The translations under genes and the position numbers were made by a program. The notes under the pieces were generated by a model. That model saw only the letters and a list, made by a program, of their open reading frames with translations. It was not told where the DNA came from and did no database searches. This document shows positions 15,123 through 23,167 of a stretch of 32,737 nucleotides of DNA, one piece after another. The stretch comes from Clostridia bacterium (GTDB lineage: Bacteria > Bacillota > Clostridia > Monoglobales > Firm-18), in the NCBI GenBank assembly GCA_017397315.1, contig JAFQJA010000004.1:1-32737 (forward strand). The letters are read 5' to 3'. How positions within the stretch are numbered: position 1 is the first letter of the stretch; each line of letters begins with the position of its first letter.

Positions 15123-16340
15123 ATGGAACTTTCATACAAACCAAAGGATATGTTGACAAACTACAATAAAAATGCTAATATGAATTTAAAGAATATTACC
15201 GAAACTGCGAAAAACAATTTCGAAAAATTCAAACCATTAGTCAAAAAAGCTTATACAAGTATAGCTAACCCTGCAAAAGATTATGGCAAATATGCAAAGT
15301 CAAAAGCAAAAGTTTTATCTACGCAATCAACCTTAAATCGTCATGGTTATACTGATTTACAAGGCAACAAACTAAAAGAAGATGGAATATGGGGCGACAA
15401 AACTAATACCGCCTTTAACAAAGCAGTTTTGCACGAGAAACAAATTGAAAAACCAAGCGAAGATACTCGTGAATTGCAAAAGTTCCTAAACAAAAACGGT
15501 ATAAAGGATAAAAACGGAGAACCTTTAAAGGAAGACGGGGTTTTAGGACCTCTTACCGACAGTGCTACAAACAAAGCAACCAAACTATTTGATTCCGGTT
15601 TAAGACCTATTAATAACGATGTGAATACTAAAAAAACAAATGAAACTTATCCTTTTAATGATGGGTCACTTTTTGCATCTGCTAATCCAACGTCTTATGT
15701 TTCTTCAGTCAAAGACAAATTCGTATCGCAGGTTTCCAAATTTAAGAATCAAATGAATTATATTGTTGATGCTTTTAAAACCGGCGTCGATACAGCCAAG
15801 GAAATAAGCAAAGAGGGTATTAGAAAGGCATGGGAAACAGGCGCAAATCTTTTGTTGGAATCGTATTATGGCTATGACTCTGCTTCATGGTTGTTAAAAC
15901 ATTCTTTACAAGACAATCCCGACGATGTTTACAGAGATTCTAATTCCAGAATTTCAAAATTAGTCGCAGATTCAAGAGAATTAAAAAATGAACTTATAAA
16001 AATTTTATGTCAATGCAAGGAGGATAGTTTTTCTGAAAATTTATCACTAACTCTTTCTGATGGCGAACTTGGATATAGTATAAACAGAGCCGACATAGTG
16101 GTTAGTGGTAAAAAACAGCCGGACGGAACTTGGAAAATAACAGGAACACTTACTGATTTATATGACTATTCGGAAATTCAAACCCTTGAAATTAAAGAAA
16201 GTAATATTTTCCCAAATATAAACTATATTGATACAGATATTTCATTAGGAACCGTTGCTAACGATGCGGCATATATTTCAAGTTTGGTTGGTGCAATTCA
16301 TCCTTACAACATAATAATAAACTTTGAATTGGAGATGTGA
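15123..16340 (+). CDS. Toxin-like protein B with peptidoglycan-binding-type repeats
   Basis: A 405-residue protein with no signal peptide; GGAGG lies 8 nt before ATG. An N-terminal helical region (1-62) is followed by two PG-binding-type repeats (about 64-105 and 115-155). YTDLQGN and DGI.GDKT in these are shared with toxin-like protein A. A helical linker follows (190-300), then a C-terminal beta-rich domain (about 305-405): LSDGELGYSINRADIVV, GTWKITGTLTDLYDYSE, DAAYISSLVGAIHPYN. D345-x-Y347-D348 recalls the DxYD of M-class bacteriocins (lipid II phosphatases), but their following His-Arg pair is not seen. A short TM-anchored protein of DUF3997 type follows directly, as expected of a toxin-immunity pair. 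The toxin role is inferred. Confidence 0.75.
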   Translation: MELSYKPKDMLTNYNKNANMNLKNITETAKNNFEKFKPLVKKAYTSIANPAKDYGKYAKSKAKVLSTQSTLNRHGYTDLQGNKLKEDGIWGDKTNTAFNKAVLHEKQIEKPSEDTRELQKFLNKNGIKDKNGEPLKEDGVLGPLTDSATNKATKLFDSGLRPINNDVNTKKTNETYPFNDGSLFASANPTSYVSSVKDKFVSQVSKFKNQMNYIVDAFKTGVDTAKEISKEGIRKAWETGANLLLESYYGYDSASWLLKHSLQDNPDDVYRDSNSRISKLVADSRELKNELIKILCQCKEDSFSENLSLTLSDGELGYSINRADIVVSGKKQPDGTWKITGTLTDLYDYSEIQTLEIKESNIFPNINYIDTDISLGTVANDAAYISSLVGAIHPYNIIINFELEM

Positions 16341-16342
16341 TT

Positions 16343-16801
16343 ATGGGGAAAATCGTAACAACAATAATAAGCACTTTTATTGTGCTTTTTTTATTATTTT
16401 CTATTGATTTTGAAAATTTCTCAGATATGGCATTTGGTCCCGGTATGTCAGATTACGAATTTTCGGCAGGATGCGGTTACAAAGTTTTTCGTTCATCAAA
16501 GCACAATATCAAAATAATCCCCGCAAGCGGAGACCATTCAGACGGTCCCGTTATTGGTGCAAAAGTAGTTCAATATGCTTCAGACGACAGATATGTACTT
16601 GCAAAGCAGGTCGGCCTTAAAAGAAAGTATCCCGAAAACGTTAACAACACCTATATGATACCTGACGAAAGTGTGCAGAATTATTATATTTTAGATGCGC
16701 GGGAAAAGAAACTTTACGGCCCGTATTCATTAGATGAATTTAACCAAAAACGAACGGAATTTGGTATATCTCCAAAATTGAAGTTAAAAAATGTCAAGTA
16801 A
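16343..16801 (+). CDS. Membrane-anchored DUF3997 protein, likely immunity partner
   Basis: A 152-residue protein with one N-terminal transmembrane or signal segment (about 4-20, IVTTIISTFIVLFLLFS) and an exported remainder. DDRYVLAKQVGLKRKYP, YYILDAREKKLYGPYSLDEF and the closing PKLKLKNVK match the DUF3997 pattern as I recall it. ATG 16343 is chosen over the GTG at 16337 because GGAG is 8 nt upstream. It begins 2 nt after the toxin B stop and ends at a terminator, so the two form a complete unit. An outward-facing anchored protein would suit immunity against a toxin acting outside the membrane; that function is inferred. Confidence 0.75.
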   Translation: MGKIVTTIISTFIVLFLLFSIDFENFSDMAFGPGMSDYEFSAGCGYKVFRSSKHNIKIIPASGDHSDGPVIGAKVVQYASDDRYVLAKQVGLKRKYPENVNNTYMIPDESVQNYYILDAREKKLYGPYSLDEFNQKRTEFGISPKLKLKNVK

Positions 16802-16811
16802 TTTTAATTTA

Positions 16812-16848
16812 AAAAACAGAAATATGACCTGGTCATATTTCTGTTTTT
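16812..16848. terminator. Bidirectional terminator after the toxin B cassette
   Basis: ACAGAAATATGACC pairs with its complement (16816-16829 with 16831-16844), flanked by an A-run (16811-16816) and a T-run (16844-16848). It serves the cassette and the minus-strand chimeric gene. Confidence 0.85.
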
Positions 16849-16850
16849 GA

Positions 16851-16874
16851 TTTACGCTTTTTTTACTCCGAGCA
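16851..16874. repeat. 24-bp direct repeat, right copy
   Basis: Identical to 14884-14907 and forms the last codons (LGVKKA, stop) of the chimeric minus-strand gene. The copies are 1,967 bp apart, with the toxin B cassette between them. Confidence 0.85.
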
Positions 16875-17662
16875 TGTTGTAAAACTCTCCGCCCGCAAGG
16901 GCATATTCTTTTACCTTTTTTGCAAAAGACGAAGTGGGATTGTAATTCACAAGATTTTCCCTTGTTCCGTAACCGGGAAAAACAAAAAACAAAATTGAAT
17001 CCATTTTTAATTTTACTCTCGGTTGCCACATTTCTTTAAACCTTATTATATTGGACTCTTTGTCTAAAAATTTATACAATGTATCGTCAAGCATCCACGA
17101 ATGGCAGGTGTAATAGTCAAATTTAAATTGGGGAAAATATTTTTTGAAAAATTCTTTTGCTCTGTCAAAAGAATCGTCAACTACATCCTTTATAAGAGAG
17201 TCGCCTCTTGGAATATGTACATCAATTATGTTGTCGCCTTTTTTAAGACCTTCTTCCGGCACATCGTAATTAATGGGGAACATGCAAAACTGCAGTCTGC
17301 CTTTTTTTAAAAAATCTTTATAGAAAAATTTAGTCAAAAGGCAAAGTGCTGTTATGTTTACATTAATCATATCGGTATCGGTTGTTTCGGGATAACTGTC
17401 AAAATATCCGCACATACCAAAACCCGCATTATTGATAAGTATATCAATATTTTGGTCTTTCACCTGATTGTAAAGAGAAACTACCTCTTCCTCGTTTGAT
17501 AAATCGGCTTTTATAACATTACATTGGTTTTTGCTTTTTTGTAAGTTGTTCCAGTTTGTCCTCGCGTCTTGCTGTTACAACAATGTCGTAGCCCATTTCT
17601 GACAACTGCAAAGCAAAAAGTTCACCAAGTCCCGAACTCGCTCCTGTTATTAATGCTCTCAT
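16852..17662 (-). pseudogene. Frameshifted chimera: short-chain dehydrogenase N-half joined to acyltransferase C-half
   Basis: ATG 17662 has GGAGG 7 nt upstream. The first part is a short-chain dehydrogenase: TGASSGLGELFALQLSEMGY (NAD(P) loop), then TARREDKLEQL. The frame is lost near 17528-17540, in A5/A6 runs, and resumes one base over as NVIKADLSNEEEVVSLYNQV and INNAGFGMCG. The dehydrogenase stops before its catalytic Ser-Tyr-x3-Lys, around KFFYKDFLKKG (near 17305). From GRLQFC on, the protein matches the C-terminal half of GNAT-like acyltransferases (IIDVHIPRGDSL, KEFFKKYFPQ, CHSWMLDDTLYKFL). Both halves are therefore incomplete. It is probably non-functional unless the frameshift is a sequencing error. 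Confidence 0.75.
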
Positions 17663-17880
17663 CACCGGTCCTCCGCCTTTTCTGCTATTTTGCGTTTTAG
17701 CACACACAAATATTTAATTGCTCTTTACCCTTTATCTGAAGTTTAAGTTTTGGAAAATATAACCACGAACCTAAATAATTTAACCATTTTGTATGCCTTG
17801 CTTTATTATATATTATCATACCTTAAATTACAATATTTTTTTTGTTTAATAAGGCGATAATATATTTGGAGGTGAAATTT

Positions 17881-18666
17881 TTGAAAAAAACAATTTTAAT
17901 ATGTTTATTATGTGCAGTTTTGTGCGGTTGCACAAGTCAGGGCAATCCGACAACAGAGAGAACGATGCCCACTGCAACAGAATACGACAACACAAAAATC
18001 GGATGGGGTTTTCGAAAAATAAAAAACTGTCCCCCCGAAGTGCCGGGAAACATCAAAGAAATGCTTGGTATGTATGACAGTTACTATGTAGGCGACACCA
18101 CGAAAAAGCAGTTGTTCCTTACCTTTGATGAGGGTTACGAAAACGGCTACACCGCAAAAATTTTAGACATTTTAAAAAAAACAAACACTCCTGCAGCGTT
18201 TTTTGTAACTGGGCAATATATAAAAGAGCAACCCGAACTTGTTAAAAGAATGTCTGACGAGGGGCACATTGTAGGTAACCATTCCGTAAACCACCCGTCC
18301 TTGCCCGACATAGATGATGAAAAATTAAAAGCAGAAATAACAGAACTTAATGATATGTATAAACAGTTAACAGGGCAGGACATGAAGTATCTCCGTCCGC
18401 CCAGAGGCGAGTTTTCAGAACGAACCTTGGCTTTGACGCAAAAATTAGGATACAAAAACATATTTTGGTCAAGTGCCTATGTGGATTGGGATGTAAATAA
18501 TCAAAAGGGCGTGCAAAACGCAGTAGATAAAACAGTTTCGCAATTACACAATGGAAACATTATACTGCTTCACGCGGTATCAAAAGACAACGCAGACGCT
18601 CTCGAAGCAATAATAAACAGTGCAAAATCACAAGGATACACTTTCTTAAGTCTTGACAATTTATAA
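17881..18666 (+). CDS. pdaA: PdaA-like polysaccharide deacetylase lipoprotein
   Basis: Family 4 carbohydrate esterase; PdaA-type enzymes deacetylate muramic acid so that muramic delta-lactam can form in the spore cortex. 261 residues from TTG 17881, with GGAGG 8 nt upstream, which is preferred to the 13-codon longer frame. The signal peptide ends in a lipobox (VLCGC, Cys17). Catalytic motifs are TFDEGYENGYT, GNHSVNHPSL (His-x3-His) and RPPRGEFSE. GWGFRKIKNCPPEVPGN at the start is characteristic of PdaA. The next gene is spoIVB, which supports a sporulation role. Confidence 0.88.
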   Translation: MKKTILICLLCAVLCGCTSQGNPTTERTMPTATEYDNTKIGWGFRKIKNCPPEVPGNIKEMLGMYDSYYVGDTTKKQLFLTFDEGYENGYTAKILDILKKTNTPAAFFVTGQYIKEQPELVKRMSDEGHIVGNHSVNHPSLPDIDDEKLKAEITELNDMYKQLTGQDMKYLRPPRGEFSERTLALTQKLGYKNIFWSSAYVDWDVNNQKGVQNAVDKTVSQLHNGNIILLHAVSKDNADALEAIINSAKSQGYTFLSLDNL

Positions 18667-18677
18667 AATAATTAACA

Positions 18678-18708
18678 GCATATCGTAGCCTCAAAGATGG
18701 GATATTAA
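18678..18708 (+). promoter_or_regulatory. Possible forespore-type promoter of spoIVB
   Basis: GCATA (18678-18682) and GGGATATTAA (18699-18708) are 16 nt apart and partly resemble sigma-F/sigma-G promoter elements. The -10 match is imperfect. The position, just upstream of spoIVB, is what makes it plausible. Confidence 0.35.
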
Positions 18709-18726
18709 GTGCGAGGGGGAATTAAA

Positions 18727-19842
18727 ATGAATTTTCGACAAAGAAAATTAACCTTTTTTTCCTTGCTTACTCTTTTAACCTTTTCCTTTGAAGTTTATTA
18801 TGCCGTACCTGATGAAATTTCCGTAATAGACGGAACTGTTTATCCTGTGCCCTATGGCGTAACGGAGCAAAACGGGGAACTGAAACTGTTCGGGGTGTTG
18901 CCTTATAAAACAGTGCAGGTCAATGTAATACAAAATGACAGAGTTTATCTTTCGGGTGAAACTGTAGGTATATCTCTTGATTTAGACGGGCTTCTTGTTT
19001 TAGGCGTTGCTGATATTAAGGACCAAAACGGTAAATTTTGCTGTCCTGCCAAAGAGGCAGGGTTAAAAGCCGGCGACATAATAAAACAGGTAAACGGACA
19101 AAATGTAAAATCCATCGAGGCTTTCGAAACCGTTTTAACTCACACAGAACAGGCGTTGATGACAGTCGAAAGGCAAGGTAACACAATTACCCTTACTGCT
19201 ACACCCGTGCAAACCGACAACACAAAGAAAATAGGTGTTTGGCTTCGGGGAGGCAGTTCGGGAATAGGTACTCTTACCTATGTTACCCAAGACGGAAACT
19301 ACGGTGCTCTGGGGCACCCCATAACAGACGCCGATACAGGAACGACAGTAAGGGTAGGAGACGGACATATAAAAGATGCAAAAGTGCTTGGGATAGTTAA
19401 AAGTCAGCCGGGACTGCCGGGGGAAATTCAGGGAACACTAAACGGCAGAGATTTAGGGGATGTATATAAAAACACGGATTTTGGTGTTTTTGGGACAACT
19501 ACGAATTTTTTAAGAAAAAACAGCATACAAATATCTACAAAAGAAGAAATCGTTGTAGGCGAAGCAAAAATACTTTCCGATGTGGCAGGGGGCGAGCCCG
19601 TTTTATACTCCGCACAAGTTCTTCAGGTGTTTTTAAACTCAAATAACAATAAAAATATGATAATTAAGGTTACAGACCAGCGCCTTATAAACTTAACAGG
19701 CGGTATTATTCAAGGTATGTCAGGCAGTCCGATAATCCAAAACGGTAAATTTATAGGCGCAATTACTCATGTTTTTGTAAACGACCCAACTCGTGGGTAC
19801 GCCGTGTTTGCAGAAAAAATGCTAAGTAACAAAGAACAATAA
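18727..19842 (+). CDS. spoIVB: SpoIVB peptidase
   Basis: Sporulation serine protease (family S55) secreted by the forespore to trigger SpoIVFB processing of pro-sigma-K. 371 residues from ATG 18727 (AGGGGG upstream); the longer GTG start is less likely. N-terminal membrane segment FFSLLTLLTFSFEVYYAVP, a PDZ domain about 95-160 (AKEAGLKAGDIIKQVNG), then the S55 domain with His197 in GALGHPITDADTG and Ser332 in QGMSGSPIIQNG. The length is slightly below Bacillus SpoIVB. Its upstream neighbour pdaA is also a sporulation gene. Confidence 0.93.
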   Translation: MNFRQRKLTFFSLLTLLTFSFEVYYAVPDEISVIDGTVYPVPYGVTEQNGELKLFGVLPYKTVQVNVIQNDRVYLSGETVGISLDLDGLLVLGVADIKDQNGKFCCPAKEAGLKAGDIIKQVNGQNVKSIEAFETVLTHTEQALMTVERQGNTITLTATPVQTDNTKKIGVWLRGGSSGIGTLTYVTQDGNYGALGHPITDADTGTTVRVGDGHIKDAKVLGIVKSQPGLPGEIQGTLNGRDLGDVYKNTDFGVFGTTTNFLRKNSIQISTKEEIVVGEAKILSDVAGGEPVLYSAQVLQVFLNSNNNKNMIIKVTDQRLINLTGGIIQGMSGSPIIQNGKFIGAITHVFVNDPTRGYAVFAEKMLSNKEQ

Positions 19843-19845
19843 CTA

Positions 19846-19874
19846 TTGACAAGTAAAATTTATTGTGGTAAAAT
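19846..19874 (+). promoter_or_regulatory. Promoter of the riboswitch-ATPase unit
   Basis: TTGACA (19846-19851), a 17-nt spacer and TAAAAT (19869-19874). Transcription would start near 19881, just before the aptamer. Confidence 0.85.
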
Positions 19875-19883
19875 TTCACTCAT

Positions 19884-19994
19884 CAAAGGGGAGTAGCAAT
19901 ATCCTATTGTCAACATCGTGTCATTTATGACTGGCAATCGGACCCATTCGGGAAGCAAGACCTTCGACGCATTTTTGTCGAAGGTCTTTTTTAT
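19884..19994 (+). promoter_or_regulatory. yybP-ykoY manganese riboswitch with terminator
   Basis: The conserved aptamer pieces are in order: AAAGGGGAGTAGC (19885-19897), the P2 region ATTGTCAACA...TGGCAAT, ATCGGACCCATTCGGGAAG and GCAAGACC. The 3' end of the aptamer runs into AAGACCTTCGAC (19957-19968), which pairs with 19977-19988 and is followed by a T-run, forming an intrinsic terminator. Mn2+ binding should favour the aptamer and let transcription continue into the ATPase gene. Confidence 0.92.
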
Positions 19995-20027
19995 TTACTG
20001 CTTGTCTTTTAAAAAGGAGGATACAAA

Positions 20028-22676
20028 TTGAAAGAATATTTAAAGTCAGTTGACGAAGTTTACAAAAGCGTCAACTCGTGCGAAAAAGGCTTAACAACCG
20101 CTGTTGCACAAAACAAAATACTGCACGACGGCAAAAACAAACTTTTAAAGGGGAAAACCAAACCGTTGCTCGTCCGTTTTTTAGAACAACTTTACGACCC
20201 TATGATACTTATACTTATTGCGGCAGCAGTCATTTCTGGCATTATCGCATTTCTGGAAGCAGAATTTCCGACAGATGTAATAATCATTCTGGCAGTTGTT
20301 TTAATTAATGCAATTCTTGGTGTATATCAGGAAAGCAAAGCTGAAAAGGCGATTGAGGCGTTGCAGGAAATGTCTGCATCAACCACCCGCGTACTTCGCG
20401 ACGGCAAAACAGTAGTAATAAAAAGCGAAGATTTGGTAGTGGGAGATGTAATTTTGGTTGAAGCAGGAGATGCCGTTCCTGCAGACTGCAGAATTATAGA
20501 AAGTGCCTCTTTAAAAATAGAAGAGGCGGCATTGACAGGGGAATCTGTACCTGTAGAAAAGATAATTGATGCTATTAACCTTAGTTCACAAAAAGATATT
20601 CCTTTGGGCGACAGAAAAAATATGATGTATATGGGAAGCACCGTTGTTTACGGACGGGGAAAGGCTGTTGTAGTAGCAACAGGTATGCAAACGGAAATGG
20701 GTAAAATTGCTCACGCCCTTACTGTTGCTGCTGACGAGCAAACTCCTTTACAGAAAAAACTTGCAGGGCTTTCTAAAGTTCTTACCTATATCGTAATAGG
20801 CGCTTGTATATTTATGTTTGGCTTTGGTGTTTTAAGACAATATTTTACAGGCAATACTCTTGATTTTGAGTTTCTGCTTGACACCTTTATGTTAGCCGTT
20901 TCCTTGGCTGTTGCTGCAATACCCGAAGGTCTTGCGGCAGTTGTTACAATAGTTCTTGCAATCGGCGTTACAAATATGTCAAAGAAAAATGCAATTATAA
21001 GAAAATTAACCGCCGTAGAAACTTTAGGCTGTGCACAGATAATATGTTCGGATAAAACAGGTACTCTGACACAAAACAAAATGACCGTTGTTGAAAGTTA
21101 CGGTGATGACAAAACTTTATTGGCAAAAGGTCTTGCTCTTTGTACTGATGTATCTGTTGACGAAAACGAAAATATTTTAGGAGAGCCAACAGAAGCGGCT
21201 TTAGTGTCCTTTGCCCTTTCTTTAGGATTTAACAAAAACAAACTGGAAACAGCAAACCCAAGAACTGCAGAGATTCCGTTTGACTCAATGCGTAAAATGA
21301 TGACTACTATACACAAAGACAGCAACGGATACATTCAATTTACCAAAGGTGCTGTTGATGAAATCCTAAAACGCTGTACGAAAGTTTTAAAAAACGGTGA
21401 AACGGTCGCTTTGACAGAGGAATTAAAAAAGACAATATTAAAACAAAACAAAAATTATGCCGACAATGCCCTTCGTGTATTGGCACTTGCATATAAAAAT
21501 CTTACCAGACTTCCCGCTTCGCTGAATTCGCAAAACACAGAAAAAGATTTGGTTTTCTGCGGTTTAGTCGGTATGATTGACCCCGTCAGACCTGAAGTTA
21601 AAGACGCTATTATAAAGTGTAAAGAAGCAGGTATAAGACCAATTATGATTACAGGCGACCACATAGATACCGCTATTGCCATTGCAAAACAGTTAGGTAT
21701 AATTCAAAATTCCAAACAGGCAATAACAGGCAGTCAGTTAGACGAAATATCACCTGAAAACTTTGAAAATAATGTTCGGAACTTTTCGGTGTACGCAAGA
21801 GTTCAGCCTGAACATAAGGTGCGAATAGTTGAAGCATGGAAAAAGCAGGGATATATTACCGCAATGACAGGAGACGGCGTCAACGACGCCCCCTCAATCA
21901 AAACGGCAGACATTGGTGTGGGTATGGGTATTACAGGCACAGATGTTACTAAAAATGTAGCCGATATGGTGCTGGCAGATGACAACTTTGCAACTATAGT
22001 AACTGCTGTAGGCGAAGGCAGAAGAATTTACGACAACATAAAAAATTCCATAAGTTTTCTGCTTTCATCAAACTTAAGCGAAGTTATTTCAATCTTTACC
22101 GCTAACTTAATTGGGTTTACAATTTTAAAACCTGTTCATCTTTTATGGATAAATCTTGTTACAGACTGTTTTCCTGCCATAGCATTAAGTATGGAAAAAG
22201 GCGAGGATAACATAATGAAAAGACCGCCCAGAAAACCCACTGACGGCATTTTCTCGGGCGGTGTAGGATTTGATGTGTTTTATCAAGGTTTACTGGTAAG
22301 CATTCTTACAATAAGTGCATACTTTATCGGCCATTTTATGGAATCGGGAAGATGGGAATTTATTGACAGCCCTGACGGAATGACTATGGCATTTTTAACA
22401 ATGTCAATGTGCGAAATTTTCCACTCTGTAAATATGCGCTCACAGAGAAACTCGGTAATCGCTATGTATTTAAAAGGCAACAACAACAAATTTATATTTT
22501 ATTCAACCATCGGCTCACTTTTGGCAACCACTGCAGTGTGCGAAATTCCGATTTTGGCAAACGCTTTTGGCTTCACTCCTATAAACTGTACCGAATACAC
22601 TGTCGCAATAGGTCTTGCATTTTTGGTAATTCCCATTGTGGAATTAGTTAAACTTGTTCGAAGGAAATTATTGTAA
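20028..22676 (+). CDS. P-type ATPase, probable Mn2+ (or Ca2+) exporter
   Basis: Type IIA (SERCA/PMR1-like) cation pump of 882 residues, start TTG 20028 with GGAGG upstream. It has an N-terminal cation ATPase domain, the actuator motif TGES near 170, PEGLAAV in TM4 (PEGL 299-302), the phosphorylation motif DKTGTLT with Asp342, the nucleotide domain with KGAVDEIL, GDGVNDAP near 614, and TM6 WINLVTDCFPA with the Asn and Asp of a cation site. Sequence alone suggests calcium, but the upstream manganese riboswitch argues for Mn2+ export as a detoxification response. It is a monocistronic unit ending at a terminator. Confidence 0.93.
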   Translation: MKEYLKSVDEVYKSVNSCEKGLTTAVAQNKILHDGKNKLLKGKTKPLLVRFLEQLYDPMILILIAAAVISGIIAFLEAEFPTDVIIILAVVLINAILGVYQESKAEKAIEALQEMSASTTRVLRDGKTVVIKSEDLVVGDVILVEAGDAVPADCRIIESASLKIEEAALTGESVPVEKIIDAINLSSQKDIPLGDRKNMMYMGSTVVYGRGKAVVVATGMQTEMGKIAHALTVAADEQTPLQKKLAGLSKVLTYIVIGACIFMFGFGVLRQYFTGNTLDFEFLLDTFMLAVSLAVAAIPEGLAAVVTIVLAIGVTNMSKKNAIIRKLTAVETLGCAQIICSDKTGTLTQNKMTVVESYGDDKTLLAKGLALCTDVSVDENENILGEPTEAALVSFALSLGFNKNKLETANPRTAEIPFDSMRKMMTTIHKDSNGYIQFTKGAVDEILKRCTKVLKNGETVALTEELKKTILKQNKNYADNALRVLALAYKNLTRLPASLNSQNTEKDLVFCGLVGMIDPVRPEVKDAIIKCKEAGIRPIMITGDHIDTAIAIAKQLGIIQNSKQAITGSQLDEISPENFENNVRNFSVYARVQPEHKVRIVEAWKKQGYITAMTGDGVNDAPSIKTADIGVGMGITGTDVTKNVADMVLADDNFATIVTAVGEGRRIYDNIKNSISFLLSSNLSEVISIFTANLIGFTILKPVHLLWINLVTDCFPAIALSMEKGEDNIMKRPPRKPTDGIFSGGVGFDVFYQGLLVSILTISAYFIGHFMESGRWEFIDSPDGMTMAFLTMSMCEIFHSVNMRSQRNSVIAMYLKGNNNKFIFYSTIGSLLATTAVCEIPILANAFGFTPINCTEYTVAIGLAFLVIPIVELVKLVRRKLL

Positions 22677-22701
22677 ATTATACTTTAATATCAACAAAAA
22701 C

Positions 22702-22732
22702 GGCTACGACAAATGTCGTAGCCTTATTTTTA
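22702..22732. terminator. Terminator after the P-type ATPase
   Basis: GGCTACGAC-AAAT-GTCGTAGCC (22702-22723) followed by TTATTTTTATTTTT; an A-run (22696-22700) precedes it, so it may also stop rpiB transcription from the other side. Confidence 0.85.
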
Positions 22733-23155
22733 TTTTTCAAGACTTTCTATTCTTTCTATGTGTCTGCCGCCCTCAAAGTCTGTATTTAACCAGGTCATTG
22801 TAATTTCCTTACCTGCTTCAATACCAATCATTCTGGCACCCAGCGAAAGAACATTGGTATCATTATGCATTCTGGATAATTTTGCAGATAATGCCTCTGA
22901 AGCATTTACGCATCTTATTCCTTTTTGCTTGTTTGCAGCAATTGCCATACCCACGCCTGTTCCGCAAATCAAAATACCTTTTTCGCAACGGGCTGATGTT
23001 ACAGCTTCGCAAACTTTTTTTGCATAATCGGCATAATTGCAACTGTCATTTGTATATGTACCCAAATCTTCACAACTATAGCCTTTCGACTGTAAAAATT
23101 CAATAAGTGAATTTTTAAAATCCACTGCAGCGTGGTCGCAACCTAACGCTATCAT
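22730..23155 (-). CDS. rpiB: Ribose-5-phosphate isomerase B
   Basis: Interconverts ribose 5-phosphate and ribulose 5-phosphate in the pentose phosphate pathway. 141 residues from ATG 23155, with GGAGG 8 nt upstream; the TTG six bases further is too close to that site. Family motifs are ALGCDHAAVDFKN, SCNYADYAKKVCEAV, GILICGTGVGMAIAANK and RCVNASEALSAKLSRMHNDT with NVLSLGARMIG. LacA-type sugar isomerases are related, but the context with pgi favours RpiB. Confidence 0.92.
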   Translation of the reverse strand: MIALGCDHAAVDFKNSLIEFLQSKGYSCEDLGTYTNDSCNYADYAKKVCEAVTSARCEKGILICGTGVGMAIAANKQKGIRCVNASEALSAKLSRMHNDTNVLSLGARMIGIEAGKEITMTWLNTDFEGGRHIERIESLEK

Positions 23156-23167
23156 TGGCAATGCCTC

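Noticed and set aside
16337-16342. GTG start of the DUF3997 gene inside the toxin B stop
   Set aside because: GGAG is only 2 nt away from it; ATG 16343 has the normal 8-nt spacing.
17528-17540. Programmed -1 ribosomal frameshift at AAAAAAG in the chimeric gene
   Set aside because: A -1 shift would not reach the downstream frame; +1 or -2 is needed. A genomic or sequencing indel in the A-runs explains it better.
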